Source: an uncultured beta proteobacterium
GTDB lineage: Bacteria; Pseudomonadota; Gammaproteobacteria; Burkholderiales; Burkholderiaceae_C
Direction: 5' to 3'
DNA length: 64,000 bases
Assembly (NCBI GenBank): GCA_903875275.1
Contig: CAIQVX010000359.1
Span: 1 to 64,000, forward strand
In this document: positions 25,545-33,676 of the stretch, in pieces
How positions within the stretch are numbered: position 1 is the first letter of the stretch
Layout: the number at the start of each line of letters is the position of its first letter
Notes under the pieces: generated by a model
Seen by the model: the letters and a program-made list of their open reading frames with translations, nothing else
Database searches by the model: none
What the model was told of the DNA's origin: nothing
Program-made: the position numbers and the translations under genes

Positions 25545-26336
25545 GCGTGGTGTCTGGTGCGGCCGCACTAGGGCGGCGGCGCAGTGCGTGATCAACCAGC
25601 GCGCCAGTCGCACAATGTCGCGGCTGGCGTCGCAAGCACCATCATATTGAAGCAGCGGACGCTCAAAAGCGAGCGCTTCCGAAACCGCGGCGGCGCGCCC
25701 AATGGTGATCGGGCAAAGCTGTCTCTGGTAGCTGCGCTGCAGCTCGGTGCAGACCTGGGTCGCGAGTTCATTGTTCTGGGAGACTTGATTGACCAGAAGG
25801 TGCAACCCGTAAAAGTCGCTGCGTTCGCTGGTGTACTCCTGAACCAGGGTTTGCAAGCGTGCAATCGTCGCAAACGAAGCTGCATCTGCCAGCACCACCC
25901 CCAGCGCCCATTGGGACGCCAACAGTGCCTGCTGCAGGAACGCCGAAGGGCCGGGCGGCGTGTCCAGAATCACAAAGTCGAAAGCACGCTGGTCCAGTGA
26001 AAACAACTGCTCCAGAACCCAGCCCGGGTGCTGCTTCAGCATGGCTTCAAATTCTTCCAGTTCGGACTTCAGTGCCGTGCCGAACGGAATGAATTTCACA
26101 CCGAATGGACTCCTGTAGATCAACTTCGCCGTGATGCCTTCGCGCACGATGCCAGAAATGTCGCGTGGGTCCATGCCAAGATGCAATCGCAACGCATTCT
26201 GCATGTCCAGATCAATCAGCAACACACGCTGTCCTTCCTGCGCCAGAGCTATCGCCACATTGGCAGCCAGTGTCGTCTTCCCGACCCCACCCTTGGCGGA
26301 AATGAAAGAGATGACCTGCATGGATGGGTGCGGCAT
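25533..26336 (-). CDS. bcsQ: Second BcsQ/MinD-like ATPase, last gene of the cellulose operon
   Basis: The protein has the deviant Walker A motif SAKGGVGKTT, followed by LLIDLDMQNALRLHLGM and FVILDTPPGPS, as in BcsQ (YhjQ), a ParA/MinD-type ATPase that positions or supports the cellulose synthase. ATG at 26336 (267 residues) or 26321 are the sensible starts, because the open frame further upstream overlaps bcsC. It lies 25 bp after the bcsC stop. It is clearly related to, but distinct from, the bcsQ just before bcsA. In the P. fluorescens wss operon two MinD-like proteins, WssA and WssJ, likewise stand at the two ends. A division of labour between the two is inferred. Confidence 0.88.
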   Translation of the reverse strand: MPHPSMQVISFISAKGGVGKTTLAANVAIALAQEGQRVLLIDLDMQNALRLHLGMDPRDISGIVREGITAKLIYRSPFGVKFIPFGTALKSELEEFEAMLKQHPGWVLEQLFSLDQRAFDFVILDTPPGPSAFLQQALLASQWALGVVLADAASFATIARLQTLVQEYTSERSDFYGLHLLVNQVSQNNELATQVCTELQRSYQRQLCPITIGRAAAVSEALAFERPLLQYDGACDASRDIVRLARWLITHCAAALVRPHQTPRSSR

Positions 26337-26361
26337 CAGGCCAGTGCTGCCATGGCCATCA

Positions 26362-29300
26362 TCACTGGAACCCGAAAGCCGGGCCCAAGCCGTCAAAGGC
26401 ATAGCGCAGGTAGAAACTGCCAGCCTGCTGCGAAAAATTGCGGCTGTTTTCGAAGGTCAGACGCCCACCCAGGGTGAATCTGGGAGCCAGCAGGTACTCA
26501 AACGATCCGAACAGGTTGTAGCCCAAACCCGAGCCCGATTCGGCCTCGTAGTAGGTCGGGTACAGGGCTCCCGCCTTCAGCACCCAGGCGCTCTGCAACT
26601 TTGCATCGTTCGGAAAGTAGGCTACCCGGTCCTGCGAAAATTTCTGCAGGCTGAAGTCGCCGCCGATCTGGTAGCTCAGTGCGCCACGGCGCCCCGAGAG
26701 CTCCCATGGAATACCGAGGCTGAAGTACTGCTGCGGACTGAAATAGCCGCCATGCCCGAGTGTGTAGAAGCCCAGATTGTCCCGGTACGCCATGGCGGTC
26801 ATGTTCAGTCCTGCCTTGAATTTGGCACTTGAACTCTGGTAGATCCGCCAGTACGCGCCCATGCTGGCTTCAAACTGCGTGTTGTCCTTGACACCTTGGC
26901 CGCTGAGTTGGGCTGCACCCAGGTCGGCGTACACACCGCGCTCATCGCCTCCGAAATTGAAATTGAATTGCGCTCCGGTCTTCACCACGCCACCCCAGAC
27001 TTGCAACGTCTGCGGATCGCGCATGCCGGCTGCGGAGAGCACGCTGTCGGTGACAGCGCGCCGACTCAAAACCCCTTTGAGCGTGAAATCTTCCAGACGC
27101 GTGGCAAAGCTCAGTTCGCCAACAAGATGCGTCACCAGAAAACCCAGCGGCGTGGTGCCGATCCGCAGGCTCATGTCCTCGTCGCGATAGCCGACGGACA
27201 GGCCAACGCCGCTGGCATCCTGGTCCGGCACGGGATCAAAGCCGGCCTGCAGCGGCCCCAGCCCGGCGGAACCCACCCTGGCGATATTGCCCGGATCACT
27301 GCGGTTGAGCGTACCCACGCCGAGCACTGTGGGTGTCAGTTTCAGTGTGAATGCACCGTTGCCCCCACTGGGCAGGGCCAACTCGATCGGGAATTCAAAT
27401 TCGCTCAGGCGACCCAGCCCGGGTTCCCCGGTGCGTGTGCGAAATCGCGGGGTGACGTCCATGGTCAGAGCCAGTTTCAGCTTCGTCGCGCTGATCTCGT
27501 CTTCCAGTGTGGGCTCCCTCGGCGCCGGCACGGGCGCAGGCGCGGCCGTGATGCTGCGTGCAGTGATGACTGGCGTGAGCACTTCCGGCACACGGGCCAG
27601 CGCCGGTCTGCTGGCGGACGCTACCCCTTTTGACTCACGCAGTTCCGGGATCGGCAGCAGGCCGCCGTGTTCGTTGGCCGGTGCCGCCGCCAGATCCGTA
27701 CCCCTGGCCGAGTTTGCCACCCTGGGACGCTGCAGCGCCTGCGCCCGCTCAAGATACTGCAAGGCCTGCTCCGGATTGCCGCTTTCGCGCTGCACACGTG
27801 CCATGGCCATCAATGCACGCACATCTTCAGGTGCAATTTCCAGCGCCACTTCGGCATGAAGGGCAGCCGTGTCGGGCGCTTTGGCAGCAAGCGCAACGGC
27901 AATGGCAAACAGACGGTGATCCAGGTCACCCGGTTCGCGCGCTATCACTTCCTCCGCCGTCGCCAGTGCCTTGCGTGAGTCACCCGCAGAGTTTTCAATG
28001 CGCGCCAGTGCCATCAGCAGGCGCGGCTCATCCGATCGCTCCAGAGCCTGACTGACGATGCGCAGGGCATCATCAAGCTGCCCGGTCTGACGCAGGGCAT
28101 CGATTTGGCGCAGCGTGAAGGCCAGGATGATCTTGTTGATGTCTTCCTGCTGTGTGGTGCTCAGGCGGGGCGATTGCGCCAGCGCCCGCAACACGGGGGT
28201 CAATTCCGCGTCGCGCTTGTCATCGAGCAGAACGCCCGCGTACTGGATACGCAAGTCAATGTTGTCGGCTGGCAGACGTTGGACAATGTCGCGCATCAGG
28301 CGCAATGCTTCAGCCGGCTGCCCCAGGCCCGACCAGCATCCTGCCACCAGCGCCGACAGGGAAATATCGCCGCTCGCCTGCAATTCCGCCTGCTGCGCCA
28401 CCTCCCGTGCCTGGCGCAAATTGCCCTGGGCGTACAGCTGCTGAGCACGCCGCACCTGCAGATTGACGGAAATTCGGCGCAGGTCATCCAGAATATTGGC
28501 GTTGCGGGCCGGCACCGGGATGCGCTCAATGGTTGCCAGCGCCTCAGGCCACATCTTCTGTTCTGCGTACAACAGGGCTCGGGCATGCAGTGCCTCGGGC
28601 AGCTTGGGTTGGATCGTCAGAAGGGCCTCAAGCATGGTTTGGGCGCGTCCTGGATCGCCAAGGCGCTGATACTGACGCGCCAGGGCCAGGCGTACCCAGG
28701 GATCCGCCGGATCCAGCATCAGGGCCACCTCCAGCCTGGTCACAGCCGCCCGGTAGTCTGCCGCGCGCTCATCGGCTTCCGCCAGCTTGAGCATGGCGTT
28801 GGCCTTGAGCTGGTTGAGCCCCCCCATCTTCTGGGCAGTGGCTTCGTCCAGCGTCGAGATCAGGGCCATGGCCTCAGCCTCACGTGCTGTTCGCAGCAGC
28901 ACGGCGATCAGCCCCCGAAACGCGCCTGGATCGCTGGCGGATGTCTTGAGCGCCAGGCGGTACATGGCCTCGGCCTTGTCGAGCTGGCGTTTCTCCAGCC
29001 ACAGGTCGCCCCACAGAACCTGGCCCAGGACCTGCTGGTCGTCGAGTTTGGTGGCCTGTGCCAGCTTCTCCTCGGACTCGATCAGTTTGCCGGCTTCCCG
29101 CGCTGCCACGACCTGCTGGATCAGGGTCCAGTAGTGCGCACTGTCGCGCGCCTGCTTCCATCGCCCCGCATTGCGACGGTCGCGCAGCATCGCCTGATCG
29201 AGCAGACGAAGTGCCTCTGCGAAGGATTGCTGGCGCAAGCGCACGGTTCCGAGGCCACCCAGTGAGTCCGCGTCACGCGGCTTCTTCGCCAGAATGGCTT

Positions 29301-30180
29301 CAAAACGCGCGCCTGCCGCTTCCACGTCACCCTGTTCGAGCAACGTGAAGCCTGCCTGGCTGGGTTTCTGCCGCACACCTTTCCTGGCATCGGCCAGTGA
29401 CTGGTCCAGTGCCGCGAGTCGCTCCTGCACAGCCTGATCATCAGGATTCCTGGACAAATAGCCTGTCATCAGGGCGCGGTCCGCGCGTCGCGCATCGAGC
29501 CAGACCAGCGCCTGGCTCAAACTCTGTCGCACTTCCGGATCGGCCTGACTCATGGCCGACAGACGGCGTATGCCTTCGCGCCGCGTTGCCTCCCGGTAAG
29601 TCAGGTGCCGCGCCAGCGCGAACACATAGCGCGGATTCTCAGGGCTGGCACGTACCAGTTCCTCCAGACCGCCGCGCGCCTCATCCCAGCCCTCCCGGGT
29701 CGCACCGAGGGTCTGGTAGTACTCCAGGCCCAGTTGCCCGGTCGGCTTGCTGGTACCCAGGGCGCTGCGGTAGTTGCTGGCAGCGGCTTCCGGTTGACCG
29801 GCTTGCGCCAGTTTGCGTGCAGCACGGATAGCAGGCGCGTTTTTTCCGGCCCTGAGCGCCATCTCGAGTTCTGCCAGACCCGCTGGCGCTGCCGCCAGTT
29901 GGGTTGCCCGCAGGTAGAGCTCCTGTGCCTGCGCCAGTTGGCCAGCGCGCGCCTGAAGGACGCCCAGTCGCACCAGCCCCTCGGGATGATTCGCATCGGC
30001 GCGCAGCAGTTTCTGCCAGGCCCCGATCGCAAGATCATCCCGGCCGCTCTGCTGCCAGTAGCGTGCCTGCTCCACCAGCTTGCGGGTAGCCGCATCGTCA
30101 GCCGCCCAGGCCGATGAAAGACCACTGCCAAGCGCAACAATCAGAAGAATCAGTTTTTTCATTTGAATCACATTGTGCAT
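26362..30180 (-). CDS. bcsC: Cellulose synthase outer-membrane subunit BcsC (TPR plus beta-barrel)
   Basis: The product of about 1272 residues has a signal peptide (KKLILLIVALG, ending AWA), then about 800 residues of TPR helical repeats such as AIGAWQKLLRADANHPEGLVRLG. A Pro/Ala-rich hinge follows, then the BcsC C-terminal barrel (about 920-1272, ending YLRYAFDGLGPAFGFQ). BcsC spans periplasm and outer membrane and conducts the glucan chain to the surface. The ATG at 30180 has GGGAG ten bases upstream and overlaps the bcsZ stop; the ATG at 30162 (MKKL) is the alternative. E. coli BcsC is somewhat shorter (1157 residues), so extra TPR units are likely here. It follows bcsZ in the usual order. 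Confidence 0.92.
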   Translation of the reverse strand: MHNVIQMKKLILLIVALGSGLSSAWAADDAATRKLVEQARYWQQSGRDDLAIGAWQKLLRADANHPEGLVRLGVLQARAGQLAQAQELYLRATQLAAAPAGLAELEMALRAGKNAPAIRAARKLAQAGQPEAAASNYRSALGTSKPTGQLGLEYYQTLGATREGWDEARGGLEELVRASPENPRYVFALARHLTYREATRREGIRRLSAMSQADPEVRQSLSQALVWLDARRADRALMTGYLSRNPDDQAVQERLAALDQSLADARKGVRQKPSQAGFTLLEQGDVEAAGARFEAILAKKPRDADSLGGLGTVRLRQQSFAEALRLLDQAMLRDRRNAGRWKQARDSAHYWTLIQQVVAAREAGKLIESEEKLAQATKLDDQQVLGQVLWGDLWLEKRQLDKAEAMYRLALKTSASDPGAFRGLIAVLLRTAREAEAMALISTLDEATAQKMGGLNQLKANAMLKLAEADERAADYRAAVTRLEVALMLDPADPWVRLALARQYQRLGDPGRAQTMLEALLTIQPKLPEALHARALLYAEQKMWPEALATIERIPVPARNANILDDLRRISVNLQVRRAQQLYAQGNLRQAREVAQQAELQASGDISLSALVAGCWSGLGQPAEALRLMRDIVQRLPADNIDLRIQYAGVLLDDKRDAELTPVLRALAQSPRLSTTQQEDINKIILAFTLRQIDALRQTGQLDDALRIVSQALERSDEPRLLMALARIENSAGDSRKALATAEEVIAREPGDLDHRLFAIAVALAAKAPDTAALHAEVALEIAPEDVRALMAMARVQRESGNPEQALQYLERAQALQRPRVANSARGTDLAAAPANEHGGLLPIPELRESKGVASASRPALARVPEVLTPVITARSITAAPAPVPAPREPTLEDEISATKLKLALTMDVTPRFRTRTGEPGLGRLSEFEFPIELALPSGGNGAFTLKLTPTVLGVGTLNRSDPGNIARVGSAGLGPLQAGFDPVPDQDASGVGLSVGYRDEDMSLRIGTTPLGFLVTHLVGELSFATRLEDFTLKGVLSRRAVTDSVLSAAGMRDPQTLQVWGGVVKTGAQFNFNFGGDERGVYADLGAAQLSGQGVKDNTQFEASMGAYWRIYQSSSAKFKAGLNMTAMAYRDNLGFYTLGHGGYFSPQQYFSLGIPWELSGRRGALSYQIGGDFSLQKFSQDRVAYFPNDAKLQSAWVLKAGALYPTYYEAESGSGLGYNLFGSFEYLLAPRFTLGGRLTFENSRNFSQQAGSFYLRYAFDGLGPAFGFQ

Positions 30181-31331
30181 GACGAACCCACTCCCCATTG
30201 CAAGCGACCGTCCGGCGCAAACCGGAAACGCTGATCCATCCATCCCAGGGCAAACAGCCCCAGGGCCTGCTCATAGTAAACCGACGGAACGCCACCCATT
30301 GCAATAATTCTGAGTCGCTGCTGTCGGGCTGCCGATCTGGCTCCCACGGCCTCCAGAAAGGGCAGCAGGGCCGCTGAAAAGCCGCCCGGGCCACTGCCCC
30401 CCTGGGCCCGACCCGAACTGGCATCCACCATGACCGGCGGCACCAGCAGCTGCTCAACCAGCCTCGTCATCCCCTTCATGCGCGCCAACAAACGCACACG
30501 GTAAGGGTCTTCGACCGGGGTCATGGCCGCCCAGAGATAGGTCCGGATGGCGTCAAAACCACCCTTGAAACCGATCGCCGGATCGAGCACGAAGCCGCGC
30601 TCCGACACCGCAACCCAGTCTGGCACCAGGTACTGTGGTGTGACCGATTCCAGCATGCTGACGGTGCTGTCCGCCAGCGCAGTCCACACGCCGGACGGCA
30701 CCTCCGTGGCCAGCCCGCGCAGCACCGGCATGGGCAGGTAGCTCGGGTTGAGCTGCCAGCCTCCACTCTTCAGGGCAAAGCCCTGCGGCCCGGGCAGCAA
30801 CACCGGGCCCAGGCCCGCCACATTAATCACAAGTTCCTTTTGAATGCGCGCCTGCATCAGTTCTGCACTGGCTTGCAGGCTGCTGTCAGGCCAGCGTCGT
30901 GCCGCCTGAAACAGGACATAGACCAGCCAGAGATCAGCGTCGCTGGCCGCGTTGCTGTCCAGCACGCCCCAGCTACCGTCGATGCGCCGGCCCCAGTGCC
31001 AGGCCAGCAACCGCGCAGACAGGTCGCCCTGTGCCAGATTGGCGCGGGTCCAGCTCAGCAGCCGATCAAACGTGGAACGGTCGTTGGCGACGAGCGCAAA
31101 GAACATGGCGTAGGCCTGCCCTTCCGAGGTCGAGTGACTGTCCGCGGAATAATCGACAACACGTCCGTCGCCCTGAATGAACTTCTCCCTGAACGTGATC
31201 CAGTCCGGCCAGCTGTCGCAATTCGCCGCCAGCGAGTCCGTCAGCGGGCTGGTGGCGGCGGCCAGCGCGGTCAGCACACTCAGGAAGTGCCGCCGCGACT
31301 TCATGCGAACCAGTTGTCTGCCGACCGACAC
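30168..31331 (-). CDS. bcsZ: Periplasmic endo-1,4-beta-glucanase BcsZ (GH8)
   Basis: The 387-residue protein carries GH8 features: the acid Glu in HSTSEGQAYAM near residue 70, DADLW near 130 and GGFDAIRTYLWA near 259, where the Asp corresponds to the base of E. coli BcsZ. It cuts nascent cellulose in the periplasm and affects fibre quality and yield. GTG at 31331 has AAGG about ten bases upstream and starts just after the bcsB stop; ATG at 31304 is the alternative. The N-terminus contains KSRRHFLSVLTALAAA, which fits a twin-arginine signal rather than the Sec signal of E. coli BcsZ. The family and place in the operon are certain; the export route is inferred. Confidence 0.93.
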   Translation of the reverse strand: MSVGRQLVRMKSRRHFLSVLTALAAATSPLTDSLAANCDSWPDWITFREKFIQGDGRVVDYSADSHSTSEGQAYAMFFALVANDRSTFDRLLSWTRANLAQGDLSARLLAWHWGRRIDGSWGVLDSNAASDADLWLVYVLFQAARRWPDSSLQASAELMQARIQKELVINVAGLGPVLLPGPQGFALKSGGWQLNPSYLPMPVLRGLATEVPSGVWTALADSTVSMLESVTPQYLVPDWVAVSERGFVLDPAIGFKGGFDAIRTYLWAAMTPVEDPYRVRLLARMKGMTRLVEQLLVPPVMVDASSGRAQGGSGPGGFSAALLPFLEAVGARSAARQQRLRIIAMGGVPSVYYEQALGLFALGWMDQRFRFAPDGRLQWGVGSSCTM

Positions 31332-31342
31332 CGCCGCGCACC

Positions 31343-33676
31343 TTACTCGGACTTGTGTTGCATGCGCCGCGCAGCAACCTCCCGCAAAGCGCGGTACATG
31401 AAGGTCGCCAGCAGGATGCAGATCAAGATACCGATCAGGCTCGCCAGCACCGGGTGACTGGCAAAGGCCCAGCGCAGATGGATCGTCATAGGCAGCGAAC
31501 CGAGGTAATAGGTCTCACCGACCTTGGCATGCCGATCCCCCTTGTCGTCCACCAGCACAAAGTCGCCCTGAACGCTCTTGATGCGCACCGGGTCGAGCAG
31601 GATGTCTGCAATCTTCAGCAAATCAGCCGCCTTGTCGGCATACAACAGCACAACGCTGCGCCGCGCCTGCAGCGGTGACTCAAACGCCATCAGACTTGTC
31701 AGGTCGCCACCGCCTTTCAATTTCAGGATGCCGTCCGGGCGCGGTATGTCCTGCACATCCTTCTCTTCCCAGCGATAGAGGGCGCGCCGGAAGATGTCAG
31801 GCTCGCGCAGCCGTTGCTCACCATCGACCTGCAGCAGCGGCAGACGGTCCGCCCACTTGGACATCAGGCTCTGGTCCTGCGCCGAACCGATGACAATCAG
31901 ATCGCGCTGAGCCACCTTGTCGACTTCCGTGGACGAGACCACCGCATGACGCAGGGCCGGATAGGCAGTAGCCTCACCCATGCGTCCTGCGATCATCAGG
32001 TAAGCGCCGATTTCGTCCGCGTTGGGTTGTTCCGGCAACACAAATGCTGTCTCCGACAAATCGGCCAATCGGGTGAACGGGAAGCCGATCTTGCTGAACG
32101 AGGCGAGATCAGGCAAGGCGGCGTAACGCGGAAATCCGCTGAAGTCGAGCGTCGATTCCGGATCGATGGCACCGCGCAGGTTGTCGGGCAGCGTGTCCCT
32201 GCATTCCCCTTCCTTGATCAGGTCAAAGAAGTAGTGAAACTGAAGCTGGTTGCGCCCGTCAAATCGGTGCAACGGTACGTGCAGCAGTTCCTCCTGGTAG
32301 TTCGGCGTCTTGCCGAAGAAGGGTGTCTTCAGCAGATTCTTGCTTTCCGGCTTCCTGCCGGGTTCATCCAGAGCCAGCGCGCGAACGAATTCCTCGTTGA
32401 AACTGACATTCAGGCTCGACTTCTTGCCCAGTGGCGGCGCTGAAAAACGGTACTTCAAGTCCAGCGGTACACCCTGGCTGCGCCAGGTAAACAGGTCGGG
32501 TGCGACCCGGAAATTGACCCGGACAACATCCGGAAAGAACCCCTGCACCTGCAGGTCTTCGGGCTGTGCCAGTTCGGCAAACCGGACCGGTCTGTCGCTC
32601 GGCACCCAGGCCGGCGCGTCATAGGGTTTGCGCGGCGGTGGCTCGACGTCCTGAGAGACCACAATCCGTCGCCCGCTGGGTGTGCCATTGCCCAACACCA
32701 GGGCGCGCACCGCGCGCAGCAGTTCTTCTTCGTTATCGCCCGTGATCAGCAGCAGCTTGGCGGCCGGATTGGTGGGGTGAGGCTCGATCGAGACGCTGGC
32801 CTGACCCGTCCCTGCCAGCGTACCCAGCTTGTCCCCGCCCTGCAGGACCACCACCGCGTTGCCGTCAGGCAGTGCGTTCAGGAAGGCCGGAAAGCGCGCG
32901 CCGCGATAGCTCGCCAGACTGCCAAACCAGGAGGCCATCACGCCTGCCGCCTTGAGTGTGCCAAACGAGGGCGCACTCCCGAACACAAAGGGAAGCTTCA
33001 GGCTCTGGTTATCGCGCTTGTCAAAAAAGGGCGCAGGCAGGTACTTCAGGTCGCCCGCCATGGCCAGCGGCACCAGTGTCAATTCAAGTCGCCCGAGATT
33101 GCTCAGTTCAAGCCACAGGGAACTGTGCAGGGGGTCCTCGCACTTGTAGGTGTAGTGCCCGATCAGGCGAAACTGGAGCTTGTTGTAATCGGTGAAAAAC
33201 CGTGGATCCAGGTCGATTTCGCGCTTGTTGCCAAGCACCTTGTCGTGCGGCAAAGCAATGACGGAGGATATTTCGCCATTGAGCATCACGTTGAGGTGGC
33301 TCAATTCCGGCAGCAGCGAAGGGGAATAGGCATAGTCAAACTTGAGCTTGGCCGAGGCGACGACTTCATCGGACCGGATCGCAAACGGCAGCGACATGGA
33401 CCCTTCGACCCCGCGCAGGCGGATCGGTGTCAGTGCACCAAGCTCCTTGAACGTGTACGACATGACGCGCGGGCGCGCCAGGGCAATCGCCGGACTGCTG
33501 CTTGCCAACGCTGCAGCGGCAACTGGGCTTTCCTTCTCCGTGATGATGGCCGATTTGTGCGTTCTGGCTTCCACGGGCGTGCCAAACAGAGTCAGCAAGC
33601 CCGTGCACAGGGCAAGCACCAGGGCAAGCTTCAGGACCGGGTCGCGCAGAGGCCCCGGCATTGCAAACAGCTTCAT
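31343..33676 (-). CDS. bcsB: Cellulose synthase periplasmic subunit BcsB
   Basis: The start is ATG 33676, which overlaps the bcsA stop as ATGA and has GGAGG ten bases upstream; the frame is open to 33703. The 777-residue product has a signal peptide, then the BcsB core with two carbohydrate-binding and flavodoxin-like pairs (for example SMSLPFAIRSDEVV, LRLIGHYTYKCEDPLHSSLW, SLNVSFNEEFV). A C-terminal membrane helix (HPVLASLIGILICILLATFM) follows. BcsB caps the periplasmic side of BcsA and guides the emerging glucan, and its tail helix is required for BcsA activity. The length matches E. coli BcsB. Confidence 0.94.
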   Translation of the reverse strand: MKLFAMPGPLRDPVLKLALVLALCTGLLTLFGTPVEARTHKSAIITEKESPVAAAALASSSPAIALARPRVMSYTFKELGALTPIRLRGVEGSMSLPFAIRSDEVVASAKLKFDYAYSPSLLPELSHLNVMLNGEISSVIALPHDKVLGNKREIDLDPRFFTDYNKLQFRLIGHYTYKCEDPLHSSLWLELSNLGRLELTLVPLAMAGDLKYLPAPFFDKRDNQSLKLPFVFGSAPSFGTLKAAGVMASWFGSLASYRGARFPAFLNALPDGNAVVVLQGGDKLGTLAGTGQASVSIEPHPTNPAAKLLLITGDNEEELLRAVRALVLGNGTPSGRRIVVSQDVEPPPRKPYDAPAWVPSDRPVRFAELAQPEDLQVQGFFPDVVRVNFRVAPDLFTWRSQGVPLDLKYRFSAPPLGKKSSLNVSFNEEFVRALALDEPGRKPESKNLLKTPFFGKTPNYQEELLHVPLHRFDGRNQLQFHYFFDLIKEGECRDTLPDNLRGAIDPESTLDFSGFPRYAALPDLASFSKIGFPFTRLADLSETAFVLPEQPNADEIGAYLMIAGRMGEATAYPALRHAVVSSTEVDKVAQRDLIVIGSAQDQSLMSKWADRLPLLQVDGEQRLREPDIFRRALYRWEEKDVQDIPRPDGILKLKGGGDLTSLMAFESPLQARRSVVLLYADKAADLLKIADILLDPVRIKSVQGDFVLVDDKGDRHAKVGETYYLGSLPMTIHLRWAFASHPVLASLIGILICILLATFMYRALREVAARRMQHKSE

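Noticed and set aside
28105-29265. Long open frame (386 codons) antisense to bcsC
   Set aside because: It is a mirror of the high-GC TPR coding sequence, with no ribosome site and no family motif.
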